Shown here in pieces: positions 1 through 6,572 of a stretch of 30,702 bases of DNA. Positions within the stretch are counted from its first letter, which is position 1. Each line of letters begins with the position of its first letter. The stretch covers positions 1-30,702 of the forward strand of contig CAINUM010000051.1 in assembly GCA_903853785.1 (NCBI GenBank), written 5' to 3'. The notes beneath the pieces are model-generated. The model had not been told where the DNA came from and did not search any database. It saw only the letters and a list, made by a program, of their open reading frames with translations. This DNA comes from Candidatus Magasanikiibacteriota bacterium (GTDB lineage Bacteria > Patescibacteriota > Patescibacteriia > Magasanikbacterales > GWA2-37-8). The translations under genes and the position numbers were made by a program.

Positions 1-212
1 TAAAAATTCCAATCATCGGCACTGGCGGTATTACTACCGGCAAAGATGCAATTGAAATGATTATGGCTGGGGCTACACTACTTGGCGTCGGTTCGGCCGT
101 CTATTTTCGCGGTGAAGATGTGTTTAAAAAAATTTCTGACGAAATGGAAGTGGTAATGAAAACGGAAAATATTAAAAGTTTAGATGAAATAAGAGGTTGC
201 TCTCACAAATAA
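1..212 (+). CDS. pyrD: Dihydroorotate dehydrogenase catalytic subunit, C-terminal fragment
   Basis: Only the last 69 codons are in the window; the reading frame begins at base 3 and the gene runs off the left edge. The visible part starts with IPIIGTGGITTGKDA and continues with MIMAGATLLGVGSAVYF, which is the phosphate-binding end of the TIM barrel in class 1 dihydroorotate dehydrogenases (FMN enzymes oxidising dihydroorotate to orotate). The gene stops 3 bases before pyrK, whose product is the electron-transfer partner of the class 1B (PyrD2K2) enzyme. The fragment alone could be another FMN TIM-barrel protein, but the pyrK-pyrE-pyrF context makes PyrD the clear reading. The 1B type passes electrons to NAD+, which fits a cytosolic pathway not dependent on quinones. 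Confidence 0.9.
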   Translation, partial: KIPIIGTGGITTGKDAIEMIMAGATLLGVGSAVYFRGEDVFKKISDEMEVVMKTENIKSLDEIRGCSHK

Positions 213-215
213 AAT

Positions 216-1028
216 ATGAAAAATGACACTCCTATATTTTTACCGATTATTAAAATCGAGGAAGAAAATGAAAATGTTAAAACTTTTTACATTCAGGGAA
301 ATTTAAAAGCTCAAGCCGGACAATTTGTGATGCTTTGGTTACCAGGAATTGATCAAAAACCATTTTCTATTTCTGATTGTGATGATAACCAATTTGCTTT
401 GACGATATTTAAACGTGGACCACTGACCGACAAATTATTTACTTTAAAAGTAAACGATAAAGTCGGCATTACTGGTCCATTTGGCACAAGTTTTAGCTTA
501 AAACCAGATATCAATTATTTCATGGTTGCCGGTGGATATGGTGCTGCCCCACTATATTTTTTATCCAAAAAATTACAATCACTAAATTCACATGTCGACT
601 TTTTCTTGGGCGCTCGATCGAACAAACAATTACTATTTTTAGACAAAATTAAATCGTTATCAAATATTAATCTTCATTTAGCAACTGATGATGGTAGTGT
701 TGGAGAAAAGGGATTTGTAACTGAGCAACTAGCAAAAATGCTGACAATGACAAATAACAAAAGCAAAATTTTAGTTTGTACCTGTGGTCCAGAATTAATG
801 GAGAAAAAAGTTTTAGATCTTTGTAATCAACACGAAGTAGATGCTCAAATCAGTATTGAACGATACATGAAATGCGGGTTTGGTGTGTGTGGACAATGTT
901 GTGTCGATCCGATTGGAATTTGCATGTGTACTAATGGTCCGGTAGTGGGAAAAATCATTGCCAATCAAATTACCGAATTTGGAAAATATCATCGAGATAA
1001 AAGCGGAGCAAAAATATTTTATAAATAA
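216..1028 (+). CDS. pyrK: Dihydroorotate dehydrogenase electron-transfer subunit
   Basis: This 270-residue protein has the ferredoxin-reductase layout of PyrK. An N-terminal FAD barrel carries QKPFSIS at about residues 47-53, where the family usually has RPFSI. An NAD-binding domain follows with VAGGYGAAPLYFL at about 104-116. Near residues 218-240 lies the [2Fe-2S] ligand cluster CGFGVCGQCC...C. Known role: PyrK shuttles electrons from the FMN of PyrD via FAD and the iron-sulphur cluster to NAD+. The start ATG lies 3 bases after the pyrD stop without an obvious Shine-Dalgarno, so the two are probably co-transcribed. Length is normal for the family and all four cluster cysteines are present. 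The second of the adjacent CC pair is probably not a ligand. Confidence 0.93.
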   Translation: MKNDTPIFLPIIKIEEENENVKTFYIQGNLKAQAGQFVMLWLPGIDQKPFSISDCDDNQFALTIFKRGPLTDKLFTLKVNDKVGITGPFGTSFSLKPDINYFMVAGGYGAAPLYFLSKKLQSLNSHVDFFLGARSNKQLLFLDKIKSLSNINLHLATDDGSVGEKGFVTEQLAKMLTMTNNKSKILVCTCGPELMEKKVLDLCNQHEVDAQISIERYMKCGFGVCGQCCVDPIGICMCTNGPVVGKIIANQITEFGKYHRDKSGAKIFYK

Positions 1029-1037
1029 TATTTATAT

Positions 1038-1643
1038 ATGAACAATAAAGAACTTATTGAAAAATTGTTTGATATTGGTGCTGTAAAATTTGGTGAATTC
1101 AAATTAAAAAGTGGCATCATGTCCCCTATTTATGTAGACTTACGAGTGATCGTTTCTTATCCTGAAATATTACTTGCAGTAGCCGAAGCTATGTGGGGAA
1201 AAATAAATAATCTAAAATTTGATTTGATCTGCGGTGTTCCCTACACTGCTTTACCAATCGCTACAGCTATGTCCATCTCACACAATCTCCCAATGGTAAT
1301 GCGTCGCAAAGAAGTAAAAGACTACGGCACTAAGAAAGCGATCGAGGGTGTGTTTAGTGTCGACCAAAAAGTTTTAATAATTGAGGATCTTGCGACTAGC
1401 GGTTTGAGTGTTGTGGAAATTGTAGAACCTCTAGAACACGAAGGTTTGAAAGTTGATGATGTCATAGTTTTATTAAACCGAGAACAAGGTGCTCATGAAA
1501 ATTTGAAAAATAAAAATTTAAATTTGCATGCGGTATTTACGATTACTGAATTACTACAGGCTCTACTAGAAAAAAATAGGATAACTCAAAATATTTATAA
1601 TACAACATTAAAGTTCATTACCGACAATCAAATAACAAAATAG
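1038..1643 (+). CDS. pyrE: Orotate phosphoribosyltransferase
   Basis: The 201-residue protein starts with the PyrE N-terminal pattern (LFDIGAVKFGEFKLKSGIMSPIYVDLR), in which K/SG..SP.Y.D contacts orotate. The PRPP loop is VLIIEDLATSGLSV at about residues 111-124; most PyrE proteins have TTG rather than TSG. It converts orotate plus PRPP to OMP, the fifth step of UMP synthesis. It sits 9 bases after pyrK and 2 bases before pyrF, so the last two pathway steps are made from adjacent cistrons, in the same order as in the fused UMP synthase of eukaryotes. No clear Shine-Dalgarno precedes the ATG; only an A/T-rich stretch is present. Confidence 0.93.
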   Translation: MNNKELIEKLFDIGAVKFGEFKLKSGIMSPIYVDLRVIVSYPEILLAVAEAMWGKINNLKFDLICGVPYTALPIATAMSISHNLPMVMRRKEVKDYGTKKAIEGVFSVDQKVLIIEDLATSGLSVVEIVEPLEHEGLKVDDVIVLLNREQGAHENLKNKNLNLHAVFTITELLQALLEKNRITQNIYNTTLKFITDNQITK

Positions 1644-1645
1644 TT

Positions 1646-2464
1646 ATGCAAATAATAGAAAAAATAAATAATATAATTAAAAAAAATAATTCTCTAGTTT
1701 GTGTTGGTCTAGACAGCGAATTATCTAAAATTCCCGTTCATTTACAAAATGAACAATACCCACAATTTACTTTCAACAAAGCCATTATTAACGCAACTCA
1801 CAATCTCGTTTGTGCCTACAAACCAAACACTGCTTTTTATGAAGCCCAAGGAGACAAAGGTATTTTGGAATTAAAAATGACCTGTGATTATCTAAAACAA
1901 AATTATCCAGAAATAGTAATTATTCTCGATGCCAAACGCGCTGACATAGGAAATACGAATAACGGTTATGCGACTTTTGCATTTAATTATCTTCAGGCTG
2001 ATGCAATCACCCTACATCCCTATCTCGGGCAAAAAGCTTTACAACCTTTTTTGGATAACACAGAAAAAGGATCAATTGTTCTGTGTCGCACTTCTAATCC
2101 AGGAAGTGAAGAATTTCAGAATTTGGAAACTGATGGAAAAAAAATTTTTCAGTTAGTAGCTGAAAAAGTAATCAACGAGTGGAATAAAAATAATAATTGC
2201 CTTTTAGTACTTGGCGCCACCTATCCTGAAGAATTAAAATCTATTCGCTCCCTTAGTAATAAAATATTTTTTTTAGTACCCGGCATTGGCGCACAGGGCG
2301 GTGATCTAGAGAAAACTTTGAAGGCCGGTTTGAATATTGAAAAATCGGGATTAATTATTAATTCCTCGCGCGGAATAATTTTTGCCGATAGTACACAAAA
2401 TTTTGCTAACATCGCAAAAGTTGAAACCGAAAAACTAAGAAATGAAATTAATAAATACAGGTGA
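1646..2464 (+). CDS. pyrF: Orotidine 5'-phosphate decarboxylase (type 2)
   Basis: The 272-residue protein has the OMP decarboxylase signature DAKRADIGNT at residues 95-104, containing the Asp-Lys-x-x-x-Asp catalytic array. It also has GLDSELSKIP near residue 21, the longer HPYLG segment (124-128) and the length of about 270 residues that mark the type 2 subfamily rather than the shorter enterobacterial-type enzyme. It decarboxylates OMP to UMP and ends the de novo pathway encoded here. The end of the gene is followed within 6 bases by the -35 element of the next transcription unit. No separate terminator precedes that promoter; the only terminator-like hairpin lies downstream of it (2521-2547) and could also stop read-through from the pyr operon. 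Confidence 0.93.
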   Translation: MQIIEKINNIIKKNNSLVCVGLDSELSKIPVHLQNEQYPQFTFNKAIINATHNLVCAYKPNTAFYEAQGDKGILELKMTCDYLKQNYPEIVIILDAKRADIGNTNNGYATFAFNYLQADAITLHPYLGQKALQPFLDNTEKGSIVLCRTSNPGSEEFQNLETDGKKIFQLVAEKVINEWNKNNNCLLVLGATYPEELKSIRSLSNKIFFLVPGIGAQGGDLEKTLKAGLNIEKSGLIINSSRGIIFADSTQNFANIAKVETEKLRNEINKYR

Positions 2465-2469
2465 TACAG

Positions 2470-2498
2470 TTGACAAATAACCAAATATTTTATAAAAT
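2470..2498 (+). promoter_or_regulatory. Sigma-70-type promoter for the uracil phosphoribosyltransferase gene
   Basis: A perfect -35 TTGACA (2470-2475), a 17-bp spacer and a -10 TAAAAT (2493-2498) lie just after the pyrF stop. Transcription would start near 2505 and give a leader of about 75 bases ahead of the gene at 2579. The same -35/spacer/-10 combination stands before the ileS T-box at 12137-12165. Confidence 0.75.
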
Positions 2499-2520
2499 TC
2501 GCACAGTTCCTTTCACCAGA

Positions 2521-2547
2521 CCCGTTGGCAAATGCCTCGGGTTTTTT
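2521..2547 (+). terminator. Terminator-like hairpin in the leader (possible attenuator)
   Basis: CCCG-TT-GGC-AAAT-GCC-T-CGGG folds into a two-part stem and is followed by six T (2542-2547), the form of an intrinsic terminator. It lies downstream of the 2470-2498 promoter but upstream of the start codon at 2579. It therefore either stops read-through from the pyr operon, attenuates the downstream gene, or both. No PyrR-binding consensus was recognised. The Shine-Dalgarno further on lies in a small hairpin loop (CTGT-GAGGTT-ACAG), and CACAG at 2502-2506 is complementary to CTGTG at 2563-2567, so alternative folds are possible. Confidence 0.6.
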
Positions 2548-2578
2548 CGTACAAATTCTCTTCTGTGAGGTTACAGTC

Positions 2579-3367
2579 ATGCCAAAGAACAGTGAAATCT
2601 ACCACCGCTATGGAGCGGGTGTTCACATCCTGGACGACACTATGGCCGCCTCTGGACTGGTGCGCCTTTCCAACGCCAACACTGGACAACACGAAGTGCG
2701 TCGGCTGACTGCCGCCCTCTACCGTGAAGTTCTGTTGCGGGCCATCGTCAATCAGGTCTTCCAGACGTCTAATGTTGGGACTCTGACTCCGATGGCTAAC
2801 GTCGTTGGTGGACGCGCAATGCTCAGGGCAGACATCGTCGACCCGTCGACGCACGTGACGATCGCCACCTTGCTGCGCGCAGGTGACGTACCGGCCTCGG
2901 CGTGCCTGGACCGTCTGAGTGGAGTCCTCGAACAAGGTTCCGTTCGTCAAGACTTCTTCGGCGCTGGTCGTACGACCAACGAAGAACATCGGGTCACTGG
3001 CACCGACGTCTCCTACATGAAAACCGGTGCGATTCACGATCGTATTCTGATCATTCCAGATCCTATGGGCGCAACCGGCGGTACGGTGGTGCAGACCCTC
3101 AACCTGTACGGACCTGAACAGATCGCCATGTCAAAGGCGATCGTGGCCGCCCACCTGATCATCACGCCTGAGTACATTCGGCGCGTGACCGCGGCCTATC
3201 CGCAACTGCAAGTCTTTGCATTGCGTCTTGATCGCGGAATGAGCGATTCCGACGTGCTCGACTCCGTTCCCGGAACTTTCCCGGATCGAGAATTCGGTCT
3301 CACTGATACCCAGTACATCGTTCCCGGTGCGGGCGACCTGGGCTTCCGTCTGACCGGCATTCCGTGA
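2579..3367 (+). CDS. upp: Uracil phosphoribosyltransferase-like protein, GC-rich
   Basis: The 262-residue protein matches the UPRT fold. The substrate-side loop TLLRAGDVPA (about 97-106) stands where Upp proteins have ILRAG. The PRPP loop is ILIIPDPMGATGGTVVQTL (156-174), where Upp has DPMLATGGS. The C-terminal uracil-binding tail YIVPGAGDLGFRLTG (246-260) corresponds to the family's YIVPGLGDAGDR-FG. It would convert uracil plus PRPP to UMP, a salvage route beside the de novo operon. It is about 50 residues longer than typical Upp and diverges within the tail. The ATG at 2579 is chosen because GAGGT lies 7 bases upstream; an in-frame TTG at 2525 overlaps the leader hairpin and is rejected. 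GC-rich third positions and a real Shine-Dalgarno set it apart from its AT-rich neighbours, suggesting transfer. Confidence 0.85.
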   Translation: MPKNSEIYHRYGAGVHILDDTMAASGLVRLSNANTGQHEVRRLTAALYREVLLRAIVNQVFQTSNVGTLTPMANVVGGRAMLRADIVDPSTHVTIATLLRAGDVPASACLDRLSGVLEQGSVRQDFFGAGRTTNEEHRVTGTDVSYMKTGAIHDRILIIPDPMGATGGTVVQTLNLYGPEQIAMSKAIVAAHLIITPEYIRRVTAAYPQLQVFALRLDRGMSDSDVLDSVPGTFPDREFGLTDTQYIVPGAGDLGFRLTGIP

Positions 3368-3388
3368 AGAAGAAGTACAACCAACAAC

Positions 3389-3441
3389 AAGGAGGTAAAC
3401 ACACTGCGTTCCGCCCAGGCACATCAGCCCGGGCGGACGCA
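3389..3441 (+). terminator. Orphan Shine-Dalgarno followed by GC-rich hairpin
   Basis: AAGGAGGT at 3389-3396 is a near-perfect ribosome binding site, yet no ATG, GTG or TTG with a credible gene follows; only CTG at 3404 opens 14 codons. Bases 3405-3441 form a long GC-rich hairpin (TGCGTTCCGCCC... paired with ...GGGCGGACGCA) without a T-run directly after it. It may stabilise or end the GC-rich transcript, and the binding site may be left from a lost downstream gene. Confidence 0.5.
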
Positions 3442-3455
3442 CAAATAAAGTTTAT

Positions 3456-3565
3456 AAAACAAAAAGACGATTAATTGTCTTTGAGCGTTTTACGAGACCA
3501 AAGTCTCATCCTTTCGCCCTCGCGGGCGAAAAAAGCGAAAAGATTATTAATCGTCTTTTTGTTTT
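3456..3565. repeat. 110-bp inverted-repeat structure, bidirectional terminator or small mobile element
   Basis: Bases 3456-3475 and 3546-3565 are perfect 20-bp reverse complements. Inside the 70-base centre are two further hairpins: GAGAC-CAAA-GTCTC (3494-3507) and TTTCGCCC-TCGC-GGGCGAAA (3512-3531). The whole could fold as a Y. Both ends carry T-runs when read outward, and it lies between the plus-strand upp and minus-strand ruvA, so a bidirectional terminator is the simplest reading. The 20-bp arms with a structured centre also resemble a MITE-like element, but no target duplication was found at the flanks. Confidence 0.6.
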
Positions 3566-3570
3566 TTCTC

Positions 3571-4155
3571 CTATCTAATTTTTTGAAGTGCCTCCCTCAG
3601 CAATTGTTCGCTAGTTTTATTTTTTGGATCTAATTGCTTCACAACTTCTCGTGCCTGGAGTGCGGAGTATCCTAAAGTTATCAAAGCTTCGACAACATCA
3701 TTTACCACCACATTATCCCCATCTAAGGCAACTTCTCCGAAACTCTTTTGTTCTTTGGCCATTTTCTCCCGCAATTCTACCACAATTCTCTCAGCTGTCT
3801 TTTTTCCAATTCCACTAACTTTTGTTAAAAATTCCAAATCACCGCGTCCAATCGCCAAAGCAATTTCTGCCACACTTCCAAGAGATAGTAAGTGCAAACC
3901 AGTTTTTGGTCCAACCCCAGATACCGATACTAGATTTTTAAATAATTTTTTCTCTGAATCGTTAGCAAAACCAAATAGATCTAAAACATCTTCGCGAACA
4001 ACTAGATATGTTTCTAAACTTACATCATTTCCTGCAATACACAAACTAGCTGCACCAGGACTAACCATCACTCGATAGCCGACACCGCCAGCAGTCATAA
4101 CTATTACTTCCGATCCATTGTTGTTTACCACTCTCCCGCTAATTAATGCAATCAT
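3571..4155 (-). CDS. ruvA: Holliday junction branch migration protein RuvA
   Basis: The 194-residue protein begins MIALISGRV, the OB-fold domain I start typical of RuvA. It contains two helix-hairpin-helix motifs: VSVSGVGPKTGLHLL (about residues 77-91) and VSGIGKKTAERIVVELREK (about 113-131). A variable linker leads to domain III (VVNDVVEALITLGYSALQAREVVKQL), which contacts RuvB. RuvA tetramers bind four-way junctions and load RuvB. Length is normal. It is a single gene here: ruvB and ruvC are not adjacent. No Shine-Dalgarno is visible, and a TATAAA-like element lies close upstream of the start, so the transcript may be nearly leaderless; that is uncertain. Confidence 0.95.
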   Translation of the reverse strand: MIALISGRVVNNNGSEVIVMTAGGVGYRVMVSPGAASLCIAGNDVSLETYLVVREDVLDLFGFANDSEKKLFKNLVSVSGVGPKTGLHLLSLGSVAEIALAIGRGDLEFLTKVSGIGKKTAERIVVELREKMAKEQKSFGEVALDGDNVVVNDVVEALITLGYSALQAREVVKQLDPKNKTSEQLLREALQKIR

Positions 4156-4186
4156 ATAAAATATTTTTATAACTCTATATTAACAT

Positions 4187-4218
4187 AAAAAAAACCGCTC
4201 GACTAGAGCGGTTTTTTT
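4187..4218 (-). terminator. Intrinsic terminator of the NIF3-like gene
   Basis: AAAAAAAACCGCTC, loop GACTA, GAGCGGTTTTTTT forms a 6-bp GC stem extended by A/T pairs, with T-runs in both directions. It starts 2 bases after the end of the minus-strand gene at 4221 and lies upstream of ruvA, so it most likely ends the NIF3-like transcript. Confidence 0.85.
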
Positions 4219-4220
4219 AT

Positions 4221-5192
4221 TTATTTTTTTCCTTTTTTCACTCGACTAAACCTCATCAGACCACCACATGCAACAACATCAATACCAAGTTTTTCCAGCT
4301 CATCCAAAAATAAATTCATACCAAGTGAATCAGATGACATATGACCAGCGATCACAATGTTCATATGAGATTCGCCGGCATTTTTTATTGCATCTTCTCG
4401 CATATGCATACCAACGATTGTACTCACACCAAATTGTGAAAATTGTTGATAAACTTTGGCTGAAGGATTTGTACCACCAGTCATTTCAATCATTATTTTT
4501 CCAACGCGATGATTTGGCGCACCAGAAACAATTTTTGGACCAAATCCATTTTTTCTAGCTAGTTGGTATTCTGGCAACAACATCAGACAATCCACAATTT
4601 CTCCGACAGTTTCTGGTTTATTTTTTTCTAAATATTCTTTAATAAATTTATCTACAAGATTATCAGTTATTGTGTGAGTATTAATCAAATTTATTCCCAA
4701 ATGCTTAGCAATATCAATAGTTTTAAAATGATTAATTGGGTGAGTGCCTCGCCCAACTTCACGAATGCGTTCGTCTGTTAATCTCTCTGCAATATGAACG
4801 GGTACTCCATGCAAAGGATAAACATCAGAATACATTTCCATTACTTCATGCAAATTGGACAATCCTTTACCTTCAGGATGATGCGCAATAACTAAGTCGA
4901 TCTTTTTTCCACGCTCGTTGAGCTGGCTTGCCAATAAAATTTCTCCTTCATTTATATCTATTCCGGCCATTACTCTTTTTACTTGAGTTTTACCATCATC
5001 AACATGGATACCACCGTCTGTATAAGGATTTGTTAATTTGTCGGTATCAAAAAATTCTTTATCTTTTTCAGAAAGACCATCATATTGTTTTTTTACTCTC
5101 TCCAAGTGTTTTGAAACGCCGATTTTTCCACGAGGATCAGCAGACACACCCAACTTTGTAGCAAATTCAAAAATATCTTTTACTTTCATCAT
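4221..5192 (-). CDS. NIF3-like metal-binding protein
   Basis: The 323-residue protein has the His-His pair LVIAHHPEGKG (residues 100-110), which in NIF3/YbgI/DUF34 proteins supplies metal ligands. Near the C-terminus, HMREDAIKNAGESHMNIVIAGHMSSDSLG includes the late His/Asp-type ligands (GH.SSDS). DUF34/NIF3 proteins form toroidal hexamers with a dinuclear metal site; their substrate is not settled, and links to GTP cyclohydrolase and metal insertion have been proposed. The N-terminal 70 residues (long, charged, with THVDDG-like IHVDDGKTQVKR) do not match the core I remember and may be lineage-specific. Translation could begin at 5192 or at the next ATG (5189). It has its own promoter and terminator, so it looks monocistronic. 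Confidence 0.7.
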   Translation of the reverse strand: MMKVKDIFEFATKLGVSADPRGKIGVSKHLERVKKQYDGLSEKDKEFFDTDKLTNPYTDGGIHVDDGKTQVKRVMAGIDINEGEILLASQLNERGKKIDLVIAHHPEGKGLSNLHEVMEMYSDVYPLHGVPVHIAERLTDERIREVGRGTHPINHFKTIDIAKHLGINLINTHTITDNLVDKFIKEYLEKNKPETVGEIVDCLMLLPEYQLARKNGFGPKIVSGAPNHRVGKIMIEMTGGTNPSAKVYQQFSQFGVSTIVGMHMREDAIKNAGESHMNIVIAGHMSSDSLGMNLFLDELEKLGIDVVACGGLMRFSRVKKGKK

Positions 5193-5220
5193 AAACAGGA
5201 ATTAGTTAGTAACAACGTTA

Positions 5221-5249
5221 ATCATACAAAATAAATACCAGCATGTCAA
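5221..5249 (-). promoter_or_regulatory. Promoter of the NIF3-like gene
   Basis: Read on the minus strand: TTGACA (5249-5244), a 17-bp spacer and TATGAT (5226-5221). Start of transcription is expected near 5214, giving a leader of about 20 bases. It is divergent from the plus promoter at 5258-5286, with only 8 bp between the two -35 elements. Confidence 0.75.
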
Positions 5250-5257
5250 TCAAACAC

Positions 5258-5286
5258 TTGCAGAATATATGGGTTGTGCGTATACT
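5258..5286 (+). promoter_or_regulatory. Promoter of the single-domain ATP-grasp gene
   Basis: TTGCAG (5258-5263), a 17-bp spacer and TATACT (5281-5286), with the gene starting at 5322. The predicted leader is about 30 bases and has no Shine-Dalgarno. Confidence 0.65.
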
Positions 5287-5321
5287 ACTTTAACTTGAAC
5301 TAATATACATACAACTAACAC

Positions 5322-6569
5322 ATGGAATACAGTCTTTCACGTTATTTTCCCAAAGGTACAGAATATTTTTACTACTTTCCAAATGATGAAGTGGCCAAAT
5401 TTTTTAGTTATGATTCCCCTTCCATGGAAGAATTGTTCGCTACCCCACCATTAATTTGTGCCGGTAAAAACGTAAAACCAGTCATATTTGGATCTTTGGT
5501 TGGCACTGCTGCTTGGAACATTCTTTACAAAGACCTAAAGACTTGTTTACCTAACAATAAATCAATTGTTGTTTTACCAAAAAACATCAACGGTAAAGTG
5601 GTTAATAAAAAACGGACCACTTTAATTAAAAAAAGTTTAAAATCGATTATTACACCAGGCAAGCTGATAATGTCTCAACCATTTCTGGACGATGATTTAA
5701 AAACACTCTTTCAGATACCTCCAAATCTTTCTGCATGGCTCAACGACAAAAAGAATATATCGAAATACGTACCAACCAAAAATTGCCCCAAGCACTATGA
5801 AAAATTTTTAAATGGTAAAGATTTTGATGCTTCTTCTAATATTTATCCTTACCCGTTTGTGATAAAAGTTTCTGCTTCTGCCGCTGGGGAAGGAGTACTT
5901 ATTTGCAAAAATTTTGATGATTTGAAATTCGCCAAAGAAAAATTTATTTTAGTTAAAACCGATATTTTTATTGAGGAATTTATTGATTATGTTTTTAATA
6001 TCGGGATTCAATTTGGCATTCCACACAACCCTAAAAAAAGAATTGAAATTTTGGGTATTAACGAACAGATTACTTCTAACAATGGTGAATATCTAGGTTC
6101 AATTATTGATTCTAAAAGAAAAATCAAAGGGGCTTCAAAAGCATGCGATTTGTTTTTAACAAAAATATTGCCAAAAATTCGGAAGATGGGTTGGTACGGA
6201 GTTGGAAGCTTTGATGTACTTATCGATAAAAATGGAAATAGTTATTTTATTGATTGTAATTTTAGAATGACTGCAATGACCGCTTACTTTCACTTATTAA
6301 GAAGCTCTGTCATCAAGGGCCCAGTGGCTACTTTTACTGGGACATACCACGGTAGTGAAAATAATTTTCGTAAACATATATTGCCTATTGCAAAGAATAG
6401 CAGAAAACAAAGAATAAAAATTATTATTTTGACAAAAAATAATGGCACCTATCATTTTGGCGCCATTATTTTACTAAAAAATATTGTTGATTTGCCTTCT
6501 ACCTCTAAACAACTTTTGGATATTGGAATAAAGTCTTCCGGCTTAGAACATTATATACAATTGTCTTGA
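5322..6569 (+). CDS. ATP-grasp domain protein, substrate unknown
   Basis: This 415-residue protein has a pre-ATP-grasp N-terminal domain. An ATP-grasp core follows: YPYPFVIKVSASAAGEGVLI (about residues 175-194) gives the nucleotide-binding Lys and glycine-rich loop, IFIEEFIDYVFNIGIQFG carries the EEF adenine-contact segment, and VLIDKNGNSYFIDCNFRMTAMTA (about 302-324) matches the G-x-x-x-x-ID-x-N-x-R metal site. Family members join a carboxylate to an amine or thiol through an acyl-phosphate. The N-terminal 150 residues suggest no specific subfamily to me. It lies tail-to-tail, 3 bases away, with a two-module ATP-grasp ligase, and no terminator separates them. The clustering suggests related chemistry, but nothing in the sequence proves the substrate. 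Confidence 0.75.
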   Translation: MEYSLSRYFPKGTEYFYYFPNDEVAKFFSYDSPSMEELFATPPLICAGKNVKPVIFGSLVGTAAWNILYKDLKTCLPNNKSIVVLPKNINGKVVNKKRTTLIKKSLKSIITPGKLIMSQPFLDDDLKTLFQIPPNLSAWLNDKKNISKYVPTKNCPKHYEKFLNGKDFDASSNIYPYPFVIKVSASAAGEGVLICKNFDDLKFAKEKFILVKTDIFIEEFIDYVFNIGIQFGIPHNPKKRIEILGINEQITSNNGEYLGSIIDSKRKIKGASKACDLFLTKILPKIRKMGWYGVGSFDVLIDKNGNSYFIDCNFRMTAMTAYFHLLRSSVIKGPVATFTGTYHGSENNFRKHILPIAKNSRKQRIKIIILTKNNGTYHFGAIILLKNIVDLPSTSKQLLDIGIKSSGLEHYIQLS

Positions 6570-6572
6570 AGA

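Noticed and set aside
2513..3037. Long minus-strand reading frame opposite upp
   Set aside because: GC-rich coding sequence often leaves the opposite strand open; it has no recognisable motif, while the plus strand encodes a clear UPRT.
3404..3448. CTG-initiated 14-codon peptide behind the orphan Shine-Dalgarno
   Set aside because: CTG starts are rare and the frame is simply the GC-rich hairpin; no evidence for a real peptide.
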